DNA of 64,000 nt from the NCBI GenBank assembly GCA_008508345.1, contig QNGE01000140.1, forward strand, positions 25,561 to 89,560. Direction: 5' to 3'. Of this stretch, positions 1-11,100 are shown piece by piece (the first letter of the stretch is position 1; each line of letters begins with the position of its first letter). Made by a program: the position numbers and the translations under genes. Below the pieces are notes generated by a model that saw nothing but the letters and a program-made list of their open reading frames with translations, had not been told where the DNA came from and ran no database searches. Source of the DNA: Paragonimus westermani (Eukaryota; Platyhelminthes; Trematoda; Plagiorchiida; Troglotrematidae).

Positions 1-19
1 CCGTATTCCACGCACTTAC

Positions 20-106
20 CTGTAGTCTTTGTGATACTGTCTGATACACTATCGTATCCAACACCGCAGTCGGCAATCCTTGGAGTTCGAAGTAAGAAAA
101 TGTTTT
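20..106 (-). CDS. CADPS: CADPS exon 11 of window, near the C-terminus
   Basis: A 29-codon exon: KTFSYFELQGLPTAVLDTIV, YQTVSQRLQ. It matches the vertebrate [28 protein letters not shown] stretch, close to the C-terminal end of the family. The acceptor is a long pyrimidine run ending TTTTCAG|AAAACA at 106. The donor is CTACAG|GTAAGT at 20. Phase 0 at both ends. A plus-strand open frame at 31-219 overlaps it and is only a shadow. At least one further coding exon must lie outside the window. Confidence 0.9.
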
Positions 107-1100
107 CTGAAAAAAAAGAAAAGTCTACCAGCTATTCGCGTTTGTTATCGGATGAGTCTAAATGTCTACATTGCCTCGTAGCGTCTAGCTGCGGGACACA
201 TTTTCAAATTGAGTCCTAGACAAAGAAACAAGAGCTACCGATTTTGAATTGTCACAGGCCGCTCCGATTTTCATAATGTTTTGCTCCAGAATACCTCACC
301 AATGAGTCGTTATTGTCAGTTGTCCGTTCGATTAGCCTTGCTTGGTTTCAGTAAATGGTAGGACTGAGACGTATAACAATCACTATCAACAAATCACCAA
401 CGATTACATTTGTTTTACTTGTGGACCTTAGTCACGGGCGATCTTTGATTCTCTCCGAAGATGCAAGACCGAGTTATATCTGTGTGGTCGGTGCTGTACA
501 CGCTTGAAGATAGTAGGCTAATTGTCTTCACAGTTAGGATTTATGGATGATGTTTGATTAGACATCAAGGGATACAAATTGAGCATTACGTTTTGTTCTG
601 AAAGACCAGTCTAAAGTCAAGGATTATTCAAGTCCTTTCATGGTCGTCGCAGAAAATGGTGCTGTTCGGCTACTCTAATAAGTGTAAACGCTATGTTCTA
701 TAGGTACCCTCTGTTCAGGTGCCTGGTTGGGTTTCTCTCAGTTTCCTAATACAAATAACGTCATCCGTCATCTCTAATCTGTTTCATTTTTTCGCTTCAA
801 TAAAATATACGTTTTTCGTGCTCAATCATATAACTATGGGCATTCATGTACTACTCTCCGGTTAGAATGCAATATTCGAAAAAAGTTCCGATCGCTTTTC
901 CCTACCCAACATCCTCGGGGTTTGTTAGGCTACGTGATCTGCATTCATTCGTTCTTGACTATTTAGTTTGCGACCTCGATCGGTGATTGAACGGCTATTG
1001 CCAACATATCAAGCCTATTTGACAAATCACCCCTGTTTGAGATCGTGTTAATGGTATTCTCTCGAAATCGAGCGAACAGACCACAACGAAATCGGCTTAC
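107..1100 (-). other. CADPS intron, nothing recognised
   Basis: A 994-bp stretch between the two last coding exons found. I see no repeat, RNA or coding similarity in it. Confidence 0.7.
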
Positions 1101-1205
1101 CTTTACAATAATTGAAAGACATTTGATCTGATGCGAATGAAGCAGCATGCCTTTGCGATGGATGAGCCATTCGTATATCATACGCATTTGCCTCGTGTAC
1201 CAGGC
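1101..1205 (-). CDS. CADPS: CADPS exon 10 of window
   Basis: A 35-codon exon: AWYTRQMRMIYEWLIHRKGM, LLHSHQIKCLSIIVK. It aligns without gaps to the vertebrate [34 protein letters not shown] stretch. The acceptor is CACCTCAG|GCCTGG at 1205 and the donor AAAG|GTAAGC at 1101, both strong. It is in phase 0 at both ends, so a direct splice from the exon at 1777-1884 would keep the frame but would leave out the missing segment. Confidence 0.9.
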
Positions 1206-1265
1206 CTGAGGTGGTAGGAACAGTAGAGAAATCGGGTTTGAATTACTGAATAATTCGTTCTAAAT

Positions 1266-1490
1266 AATACTCACCGTCCGGCTTTGTGTGTGCGTAAACC
1301 GTTGACTCACGCAGTTTGTCTGCCCTGGAACTGACGACAGTCTGTTTCATGTAAACCCAATGGTTGAATGTTTTTTTATTGTGTTGCTAACCGCATGTCC
1401 TATATATTCTAATGTTTTACGTTCGTGACTGAAGAGAGTAAACTGAATGTTAACATCTCGCGATGTATGTCTTCTATCGCTATTGGTGTG
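1266..1490 (+). mobile_element. Solo Penelope-like element 3' tail (type A)
   Basis: About 225 bp match the 3' end of the PLE at 19799-21262 almost base for base: the last codons of the endonuclease frame, the stretch from TTGACTCACGCAGTTTG through the run of T and TATATATTCTAATG, and the region after the ribozyme. No RT or endonuclease body is present, so this is a strongly 5'-truncated insertion. Unlike the copy at 21207, it still holds the hammerhead sequence. It lies antisense to CADPS in a short intron. Confidence 0.88.
1424..1462 (+). ncRNA. Hammerhead ribozyme remnant, core mutated
   Basis: Stem I CGTGA pairs with TCGCG (one wobble pair), followed by core CTGAAGA, the 8-nt stem II region GAGTAAAC and the self-complementary stem III TGTTAACAT. 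The invariant GAAA reads TGAA here (1444-1447), which removes G12. The cleavage position would be after C1457. By the known hammerhead rules this copy should be inactive. Confidence 0.8.
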
Positions 1491-1776
1491 CTAAATAGTA
1501 TGCCCAGTAACCAACATTCACCAATCAAAAACTGTTATCAATCCTCCTTTTAGATTTCACCATCAACAGATAGTCAGCGCTGACGCCATTGTCTATTTTG
1601 ATTACAGCATCTCAGGACTGTCCACGGCCAACAATGTACAATATCTCCAGACCACCGCACATTGAAACAAAAGCTTAACCTATAAAGAAAGTGAACGGTG
1701 CGCTGTCTACACCTTAGGGTGACTGGTTCTACAAGTTGATGTGTGTCGTGTAGTCACACTGGTTTGTGTAACTTAC

Positions 1777-1884
1777 TTCGCATAGTGCAATCATTGAAAC
1801 CTCATCCACAAGGCTCTCGCTCAGTTGTTGCAGATTGGAATGTAGAAAAGTCGCGTAGGCTCGGCCTTCTTCGTTATTTGGTTT
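1777..1884 (-). CDS. CADPS: CADPS exon 9 of window
   Basis: A 36-codon exon: KPNNEEGRAYATFLHSNLQQ, LSESLVDEVSMIALCE. It corresponds to the vertebrate FAKMWHQYHSKIDELIEETV stretch. Identity is modest, but helix pattern and position fit. The acceptor is TGTATTCAG|AAACC at 1884 after a pyrimidine-rich run, and the donor GCGAA|GTAAGT at 1777. It is in phase 0 at both ends, agreeing with the preceding exon. The segment that should follow (about 75 residues in vertebrates) was not found before the next exon. Confidence 0.82.
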
Positions 1885-3669
1885 CTGAATACAGTTGAAT
1901 GGAATGGAAAAGTGAACCGGATAACCATTACATCTCATTCACTAATTGGTTACTGAGGTGACTGTGCAGCTAGATTCGACATGCACACTTTGCCAGTAAA
2001 GCGTTGATTGCTGTAGGTCTATTAGACGACTGAATTTCATGTGTACGGTTAGGGATAGTGTCAAGTGAGTTATAACTCCGGGTCTCACAGTCACCAGTCG
2101 ATTTTGGTGGATTGACACTTTATACAAATGACTGCTACACATTTAGACCTGCGTAGTTCACATCATTGCTAGTCTTCGTTTCAATCAACCAATCAAGTCA
2201 GAGTGTTTAAGTAAAATTATTCCATTTCGATAAGAAAACCTAACGGGAAGATAGGTAACAAATTGTGCGCGACGAAACTAATGTGCGAAATAGTTCACCC
2301 GTCTTGAAGTTGGATTATCAGAGACAGTGCGCTTGTTTCAGTGTACAATGAGCTGGATTACGTTCTCTTTTTATGGGTGTTGACACATGAGGGTATACTT
2401 CTATTAGGCCATTGAGTAAGAAATTAAACCTGCCACTGATTCACAATTCCGCAACCGCTTTTGTTCTTGTTTGGATTTTCCAGATAGAGATGGATTAGTG
2501 GAATGGAGATCGAACTGTGTCAACCTTTCGCATCACGCGTCAAAGCTTTTCCCCGCCCAGACCACATCCCATGAACATCTGCTGTGGCGAGTGCTTGAGG
2601 TACTCACAACTGTTATTTCTTCTACTGAAGTGACCTGGACACTACAATTTCAACCAGTCCTACGAGAAGGTTGATGGATCCTTTTGGTAAACGCATTCAT
2701 ATCACAGACGTTAGGGCTTAGTGGTGTATTATCAACTACTATTAAACAAGCGAGACTTTTTGTATACATTTGGAAGAGCTTATCTGGATGCAAAGCTGTG
2801 AACAAATGTGAGTGGTGTTCGATGTGCATTTACAAGAGTCACCGGTTATTCATAAAGTTGGCAAACTGTTGGATGTAACGTGCAAGCGCTAGTAAGCATG
2901 GATCATCAACTCACCGTAAACGTCAGAATGGAAGAAATGATCTTATTCTCATCGAACCTAGTCAGTTTGTTGAGGACAGTGTTCAGCACCACGGTAAATT
3001 GGTCGATGATAATGATCATCATACTGCGTTGAATACTTTCGAAGAATTCCTCCGTTTCGATATGTAGGTGATTCTGAAGATACATTGAAAAGAATTGTGC
3101 AATAGTGTATCGTCCTGTGGGTTACGGGGATTATTTACTGTCAGTGCAGTAGGGATTCTAACCCAGAAACTACGGTGACTACTCGGGTTATGATATGGGT
3201 TGGGTAATGTAGAAACGACTTGTTCAAAGCGTTATGTGAGTAGCATGACCGAGCTGTACTGAAGTTTCTCGCAGTCCTACACTTCCGATAGACGCGAAAC
3301 ACACGACGGCAGTCGAAAATAAGCATACGTTTTGTGTAGAGTGTTTAGACAGAAAAACAAGCACCATACGATTGACCCCATACCATGAAACAAGTTCACA
3401 ATACAACTGAGTCAACTATTCAAACTTGCCGGCCAATTCGTATGAAAAGCATTTTGCTAATTGAAAGAATATAACGTAGGGCTACAGAGCGTGTTATATC
3501 TCTCCGTCCACTTTCTTACTCAGGGAGAATACCTAAACTGGGTCGGTTTTCCACATACTATCAGCACGGCAGAGGCGACCTTAATTTGGCCTATAGGCTG
3601 TTACTTCAATTGTCACATCCACTGAGGCATATTCTTACGTTCAATACAAATCACTCTCCGAATTTATTC

Positions 3670-3955
3670 GCTGTGGCCGCAGCACCAAATAAAACGCCTG
3701 AAACGCACACAACATTCAACGTTAAGGTATACCTAATCTGAAACACCCTGATTTAATCTGTTGTGTCAGTGTCATCAAAGTAGATGACTTTAAACAATGA
3801 CTTGATTTGTAGATTCATGATTCTAGTCCCAGACTCCAACCACCTTGGCTCTCATTACATTTATCGGATGGCTTAAGATCTCCCAAGCTAGCAAATGATT
3901 ACCAGTTGAAAGGACATTTAGATAAAGATACTAGAATGTAATCATATGGGCAAAG
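3670..3955 (+). repeat. Dispersed repeat, copy 1
   Basis: Aligns with 32491-32752. Shared anchors are the GAAA-GCACACAACAT stretch near 3698, TTCTAGTCCCAGACTCCA near 3820, and a GCTAGCAAATGATT-CCAGT motif near 3888. The two copies differ by many substitutions and small gaps, so they are old. No coding capacity is visible and the class is unknown; strand is arbitrary. Confidence 0.65.
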
Positions 3956-6267
3956 AAAAGTGGAACAACATTCAACATTTAGTAACTAGTGAGAGTAAGC
4001 CACTGGGGATGGCTATGGAATATGTATTGTAGACTCTTACAAAGGTACCGATTGAGTGGAATGTTGAGACGCTAAACCCATTCATCCGTTTGGCAGTAGG
4101 TTTCGGTGTAAACGAATTTTAACAGTGAATAATTTCCGTCTATATAATCGTTTGTCCAGTTCATATTCCGTCTTCCGAAAATAGCTGATCCATTGAACGT
4201 TCATTCTTGTTTGGTGAGATACACACCACTCGATTAGAAAGATAGGCATTTTCCCTAAGAATATGAACCTCAAGATTTGTTAAATTTTCTTGTCCTAATG
4301 TGTCCATGCTTCTATTCACATTTGACATAAATCTGTAATGCCATTCGAGAACCGTCAAATTGCGAAAATTATATTCCTCTAACATTGACTACAGCCGTTG
4401 AGGTCCACGACAGACAGGCAATGTGTGGGCTGCAAGTTCGGACACAGTCCCTTTGTCATCAAAGTGTGTACAGCAGCGTACATCGTCAGATGAATTTGAG
4501 GTAGATGTATAGAAAAGCATTTCATTTCCATTCACATGGCAACCTTGTCGACTGAGATATGATAAGTTTGATACCAACGATGATGGCTAAATTGAATCCG
4601 TCTTGTGGATAAGTTACTTCGAAACCAACAAACCATTGTTATTGATGTATATGTTGACTGGTAAGGATTGGTACCACGAGATGACTGAAATTTAGCCTAG
4701 CGTCTCTATGCAATTTCTTCAGGTCTCAGAAAAGATCGTGTTCAACAAATTCATTATCCTCTTTACGCCCGGCTGTTCCTATAAAGATGACGTTAAGGAA
4801 GCTGCCACGAGAGAGCATTTCATTCTAAGTTGAGTCGAAAGAGATTTATCATACGTATCAGAGAGCTAATCAGAATTTGCCAACAGACACTCATCCAACC
4901 TGCTTTGGCTATTACACATCTTACTGTTTCGGGAAACGAAAACCAACCGCTATGGTAACAAAACCAGCAGGACTTTCTTATGTTGGTCTTGCTGTTCAGA
5001 ACCACTTTAGGGTGGGTGAGAATCTCACTGGGCCAGTCTAACCGGCAAAACTGAATACTTCCCTATTGATCTGTTCCGAAGTCGACTAAATGATCATGAC
5101 ATGCAGTCTATCCCATAACTGTAAGACCAGTTTTTAAACCAGTCTGGCCACAATTTTGCCCACACCGAATGGCCTTTCGGCCTGGAACAGTAAAAGAAAG
5201 GAGAACTGTGACCAAAAATCAGGTTTTATCATAGGACGTTACCATTTAAACCTTCACTACTGTTCTCAACAATAAGTTTGAAGCCGGCTAATATGAACGG
5301 ATCAGAATCGATCGTCTTACGGTTAATAAATCTACTTATTGTGTAATAGGTGAGCGTGACCCATTTCAAACGACTGTGGTCATTGACATTAACTTTTAGG
5401 TGAATGAGTGGGGAGCACACACTGGTCGTTCGGTCCCGTAATTCGATTGTAATTCATTTCTTCGCATTGTTTGAAAGTGTAAAGAAGATCTGATATAAGA
5501 AAGAGCGAAAGTGTAACGTTGCGTAGAGTTTATTTTAGTTTCTGTGGGGTACGCTACGACGCTCAGAGAGCTGATGTATCGAGCATACCGAAATTCATCA
5601 AGATCAGTGTACGAAGCAAAAAACGGTAGAAGGAGATGTTCTATGTGAGGTATCTGTGAGAAACGGTAACTCACTCACTAGTGATCTTGACACTTTTGTT
5701 CTCTACGACGTTTATGGGCTACCCTTTGAATACCCAGTCGGATACCGCTGCTGATACAGCATCACAAGCATCTAGGTCTGTTGGAGTGAAGCCCACACAA
5801 CTTGACACTGTGGTATTTTCCGATGGGAAAAACTCTGATTTGCATTAGCCGGACTATTGCAGTTGGTATTGGCACGACTTACACAAAGAACCAGGAAGCT
5901 GCTGTAGTCAGCCATGTGGCTGTCTGCGATTTGGTTATTTCTGGCATCCGGCAAGAATTTCAGATCACCTTTCTTGCGATTGATACAGGACGTCAAGATC
6001 TAAGTTTAGATTCTTTCAACTCAATTTCTTTCATTCTGACCTCTACACTGAGATGAGTACATGGTGTTACAGCAGGACAACCTATCATACCTATCGTTCA
6101 GATAACACTTCAGAATACGCAGAGTTAACAAGCACATATACTCCATGAGTGTTCCGACCTCCGGACCTTGATTCCATTACAAATCTGTGGGGTGTCATGA
6201 TCGAGAATGTTTACTGTAGTAATAAAACTTCATGAAATCGGCTGAGTCATTGAATAATCTTATAACT

Positions 6268-7005
6268 GTGGTGGATGGTCAAGACGCAGTTTCGGGTGCT
6301 CCAACTCTCGGTCGAATACATCGACAGTGCAGCAAGGTACGTCTAAATGCCCACAGCGAGCGAGTCGGGGACAGCATGGGCGACCGGATGAGCCATCGCT
6401 CTGTCCCTCCATGCCATTCTTCCACGTCACTATCTGCAAATTGATTTGGCCACGGCAGCTTCACCGCGTTGTGTTCATGTCACGGCACCAGTGTAGCGAA
6501 AAAGACGTCCAATAAAGCACATTCTTTATTGTCCAACACGCTGGTTACCATGCTACGCACATCCTCGCGTTTATGAGTCATTACTCCGGACCACAACACC
6601 CCCGATTTTCGCACTCACGTCGTGCGCAATTCAACCCGGTTTTTGTGTCCGACGCCTCTTGTCACTTGCCGTTCCTCGTCCGTTAGGCCTATCTTGTTGG
6701 GTGATGGCTCGTCCGATCGTTCGTGCTGCCCGCGATCCACCCACTGTATCTTCTGGCTGTATCCTGCGATCACGTCGAGATATTTTCCTAGATGTTAGAA
6801 TAATTGTGCCCCCGATCTGGTTAGTCATCCTATTTTGCCCGCCATACCTCGCCCGTTAGTTCGATGCAGTTGGGCGATGGCACATCCCGTCGCCCATGTT
6901 GTCCCCGACCCGCTCGCTGTGGACATTTAGACGTACCTTGCTGCACCGTCGATGTATTCAGCCGAGAGTTGGAACACCCGCACCTCCGGCTTGACAATCC
7001 AACAC
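6268..7005. repeat. Fold-back element with about 130-bp inverted arms
   Basis: Arm 1 (6268-6399) and arm 2 (6874-7005) are reverse complements with roughly 85-90 percent identity by eye. The clearest part is the CCAACTCTCGG ... AATACATCGAC ... GTGCAGCAAGGTACGTCTAA run. The 474-bp spacer is GC-richer than its surroundings. It includes a short hairpin (AATAAAG/CTTTATT, 6513-6532) and two diverged direct copies of a CCGTTAG ... GTTGGG-GATGGC motif (6677-6714 and 6849-6886). No transposase is seen. A non-autonomous terminal-inverted-repeat or fold-back element is the best guess. Confidence 0.75.
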
Positions 7006-7414
7006 ACACTGTTGCCGTCTGTTGGATTAGAAATATTGCTTTGCCATGATATGATAGGTGTCATGTTGTAAGTATAGCACAATGTTGAATAGCTCATAAA
7101 AAGATGTTACTTGCAAGCAACACATGGCTACAGACATGCAACAACGTATTATGCTTTACGATCACTCTGCAGTTTTGTCTGATGTATTTAACTAAGCTGA
7201 ACAAAACGTGTATCATCAACATTCCAAGGATATCTTTTTTTTCTTCACTTTTCCTAGTATCATCAAGCGCCTGTTACTGCTATGCGAGGTAAGTGAATTT
7301 CAAGGTGAACAGTATGAAGACTTACTCAATTAACACCTGTCATATAGTGCAGCAAACCACGATGTAAAATGGATAGCAACTGGACATGTCAAATTTCTAA
7401 CGTGAGCCTCTTAC

Positions 7415-7601
7415 CGCAGTTTGATTGGTTTTTGATCGTGGGCTGCTGGCTGTGACAGTGACCTCGGTAGCCTGACAGAGCGAGAACAGGTGACTTCGGA
7501 GTTCCGTTATGGTGTTCAGCATTGTACAACATTCGGCTGGAAGCAACATCTCTGGCGTTTTACCACATTTGCGAACAGTGCACTCTAGTTCCACAAGTGT
7601 T
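7415..7601 (-). CDS. CADPS: CADPS exon 8 of window
   Basis: The exon reads TLVELECTVRKCGKT, LLPAECCTMLNTITELRSHL, FSLCQATE, then a Ser/Thr-rich tail. Vertebrate CADPS has [35 protein letters not shown] at this place. The first base completes the Arg codon started by the previous exon, so the join reads VKR-TLVELE as the family expects. The acceptor is TCTGACAG|AACAC at 7601 and the donor ACTGCG|GTAAGAG at 7415. The intron before it is 14.9 kb, the largest in the window, and holds a PLE copy with an intact minus-strand hammerhead. Confidence 0.9.
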
Positions 7602-8116
7602 CTGTCAGACAATTTGTTTAAAGTGGAAGGTGTGTTAGGAGGGCGGCATATTCAAATCTACGAAACTATGCATCTGACGCACGCTTGTCAACTGTGCTTC
7701 AACCGGGGAAGTGATCAGGGTTTCTCAGAAATGTTTTTGTGGGAAGTTTAAAGTATTTTATTGTCCAACAAGTATCTTTGATTGGAAAGTGTAGCCTTAT
7801 ATACAGGTTGTTTCATAAATCAGGAGCCGCTAGCCAGAAGAAATAATTATACAAGTGAATGCTGCCGTGTCGGTATGTAGATCGTTGCGGATATGGCTCT
7901 AGTATTCCTAGAAATCCGTGCAGTACTTGCGAAGGTGTATTATGTGGTATAAGTTGCCAAACTAGCTTATCTGAAAGACCTGCTAGCCTGGACCAAATCA
8001 CAAAGTAGCCTCAAGTTTGTATAACTTGATAATGGCATGTTCGGGTTTTTTTTTAAGGCACCAAGCTGGGTCGACCTGAATTAGATTGATTCGATAATTT
8101 GTAGTCGCACTTGTGT

Positions 8117-8170
8117 TTCAAAGTTATGCACCATGAGGTGGAGGCATTTCGTTTATTCTCATCAGTCAAT
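8117..8170 (-). ncRNA. Hammerhead-like core with altered stem III
   Basis: On the minus strand, CTGATGA, GAATAAAC, GAAATG match the PLE hammerhead cores at 24369 and 58561 at all but one position over 21 nt. Stem III is different and longer: ATGC pairs with GCAT, and inside it CACC pairs with GGTG around a TCAT loop. The base at the cleavage position is A (8125), as required. The two sides of stem I (ATTGA and ACTTTG) do not pair, so activity is unlikely. No PLE coding sequence adjoins it. Confidence 0.6.
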
Positions 8171-11100
8171 TACAAAAACGGTAAGCTATATGGGTGTAAG
8201 TTATGATGGAACACCAATAAGTGAAACGAACTTTATACACGGGTGGGGCAAAAATAAACGGTTTCAATCCCTTGGCAATGAAAATCTGTCAAAAGAGAAT
8301 CGATGTGTGAGGTTTAACTGATCTCGTTTCAGTGAAGGTCCTAAGTTCCTAATTACGTGACAGTGCTGTGAACGAAATGACAGGGTCAACCACATGTCAC
8401 GCGATTAGGCGCTTCGCGGTTGGAGGTGTCGAATTTCTGTTCCAAAGATGACAACCAACCCCACGTGTTATTGTTTGTACACACTTGTTCCAACAAATCA
8501 CGCGTAGGCAAGAAAACCAAATACCAATGACCAGTTGCCTATTCAGTATCAAGCTTTCAGGGGAGACATAAGTGCTGAACAGAAATCAATAGGCGGAAAT
8601 GTAATAATCGAAAGTAAGGATTTCTAACAGCCCTTTAGAAGTGTGCTTGCACTCGGACCTCGAGCATAGACTTCGGATTGACTGTGGTAATCAGTCACCA
8701 TTCACGGTGCATGAGCACACATTTATGGTGTTACTTTAGCGTCTACCACTGGGTGATAGTGATAACGTGTGAATTCACACGCTGCAATCTGATTGGTCCA
8801 GCAACTCGTCAAAGCAAAAACAACATAAACAATGCACCGACAAGGTTCGATTTATTATTGCTATAGTTAGGACTGAAATACGCTCCCACGTCTTGAGTCA
8901 CTCTAGTATCGAACATCCCATCACGGCATCGATGTCACTTTCATGAATGTCAAAATTCTTTTCATTTGACTCTGCCCCGCTCTTCCCCGTAACCCTGCAT
9001 GACCAATCGCTTTCCGTTGTCATTCTCTCATCCCGCATCCATCGTGCCAAATTCTCTGATTCGCCTGGTTATTCACTTTTGAGCTGTCTGGTCGTCGCCC
9101 CCTCTCCATAGGTTTCCTGTTGGTCATCATGGTGCATACCAGTGAATATTGATTAAATTCTGTGGGGTCATCTTCATGGGAAAGCTGTGGAGGTGATAAA
9201 CTGTTTGCATTATTCTGTTAGGTGATAGAAACATTTTTTATCTCCGGTATTACCTCCAGAAGTTGTTGCTGTGTCCAGGCTAGCTGCATCGAAATTCTGA
9301 TAGGTGCTTGTGTGGTTCTCATGATCTGTTCATACGACCTCGCCTATTTGTTTATCGATATAAGTATAAATTCGGATTAGCAATGAACGTAAACACACTT
9401 TTTCTAGCCTCCCTCTCCGGTTCTGCATCTCCACTTTCAACCGTTTTGTCAATATCTCGTATTAGATACTTATTTAGCAAAACAAATGAACTGCGTGTGT
9501 TATTATCAGGTAAACATAAAGTTATAGTACAGTGCTATACAGGGAACCGATTTTTCAAAAATATGCCACACCATCCGACGGAAACACATTGAGGGCATCT
9601 TCCTGTTTCAGCTCTGTAGGACTGATTTTGTGGTGAGAATTTGGGGACGATCAGTTCAACATACGTTCGTCCTTTGGGGATGAATACGTTTCCTACACTT
9701 TGTAACTTCAAAACCTTCCGATCAATATTCATTGACGTTTGGTGGCTTCTTGTGCCCCTTATTCTGGGCGAAGATCATTATGATTACTGGGAAACCGAAA
9801 ATGATCTTAACTGACTATTTGTACAACGGTGTCAAAATGAGTGAGAAAAGATCTGTTACATACACTCTGAATGTCTGGTGTTACCAAACTTTCAAGTATT
9901 TTTGTGTCGCTTCACAATAGTCGGCTATAGAGAGTGATTTTGGGAGGTCAGATTTGTACGGTATAACAAAGAGAGGGTCGGAATGATTGGATAACGCAAT
10001 GAATTGAGTTGTGTAAGGGACCTAGAGAAGACAGTAGCACATCATGTCGAGGTAGTGATGTGGTCAACTGAAAACGGTCGACAGTCTGGACAGTTGATTG
10101 CCAGTGTAGTCAGGCTTGTTGAACGAACACAAGCACTCTTCTGAATGCGGCCCAGGGGAACGCCGACGATAGCAGGTTCATAACCATAAACAACGGAGCT
10201 GACTATCTAACTGGTAAATCTTTTGTCGACTATGTCGTAGGTGAAACTGAGACAACTCAACAAATCAACGCCATACATTTCGGCAGGGGGTTCATAATTG
10301 ACAGGACCAAATTCAAAGGAGAACACACTCCTTTTGTAATGGAAAGTAAAAACGACAGCGCTGGCTGCAAGCACAGTTTAATCATATAAAATTCTCATTC
10401 TGTGTCGAATAAGGGGGCGATTGTTTATTATTCATAAAGTAACTCAGGATAGAGTGCTGTAAACCCTCGACACAATCCGCCTATTAGTACACGGCAGAGT
10501 AATGCGATTGATAGAAACCGGCTCCTCCTCCTCGTAAAACTTAACACGGAAAATCTTGGTCCCGAAATTAACGCGGCTGTCTCCCTTGTAATTGCACCCA
10601 GGATGAATCAAAAGACGGATGCAAAAAGCAACTTTGTTCCGCTTCATCAACGTACGTCACAAGGAGGAAATTGCGAGGTATAGTGAATAATCACCTACAA
10701 ACATTCTCGAATCAGAAAACCGAAGGGCAGTTGGTAGAATAATAGTTAAGGTCACTAAGCCACCAATGAGCAAAGCGGAATAAGGGTTGAACAGTTAAAA
10801 ATAGCGAAGGTTAACTCTCGACTGTTCATGACATTTCCGCTTATTATGACTGGATAAAATCGTTTTCTCGAGGAAAGAGGCGGTTTTGCGCGGGAAGTAA
10901 AAGGATTCTTCTAACACAAGGTAATAGGCCATCGGTACCTAGTTTCAGAGGTTCAAAAGCTCTGAAGAATACAGTCAGTATGGATATCAGCGGGAGACCC
11001 ACAAATGAAACTAACCGTGCAGCTCAGCTGGCTGGGAACCTCGATAGTTTCATCCCACTTGATCAAAGTTGTATGGACTATTGTAGAAAAGTGAAACGAT

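Larger units (their letters stand above)
1206..1776 (-). other. CADPS intron where a coding segment is expected
   Basis: This 571-bp gap should contain, by family comparison, coding sequence for about 75 residues between IALCE and AWYTRQ. Reading all three minus frames shows none. Positions 1266-1490 are instead a PLE 3' tail with a mutated hammerhead. Confidence 0.7.
1885..7414 (-). other. CADPS intron of 5.5 kb
   Basis: Contains one copy of a dispersed repeat (3670-3955) and a large inverted repeat (6268-7005). The remainder, including 1885-3669 and 3956-6267, shows no recognisable coding sequence or element. Open frames here are of chance length. Confidence 0.65.
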
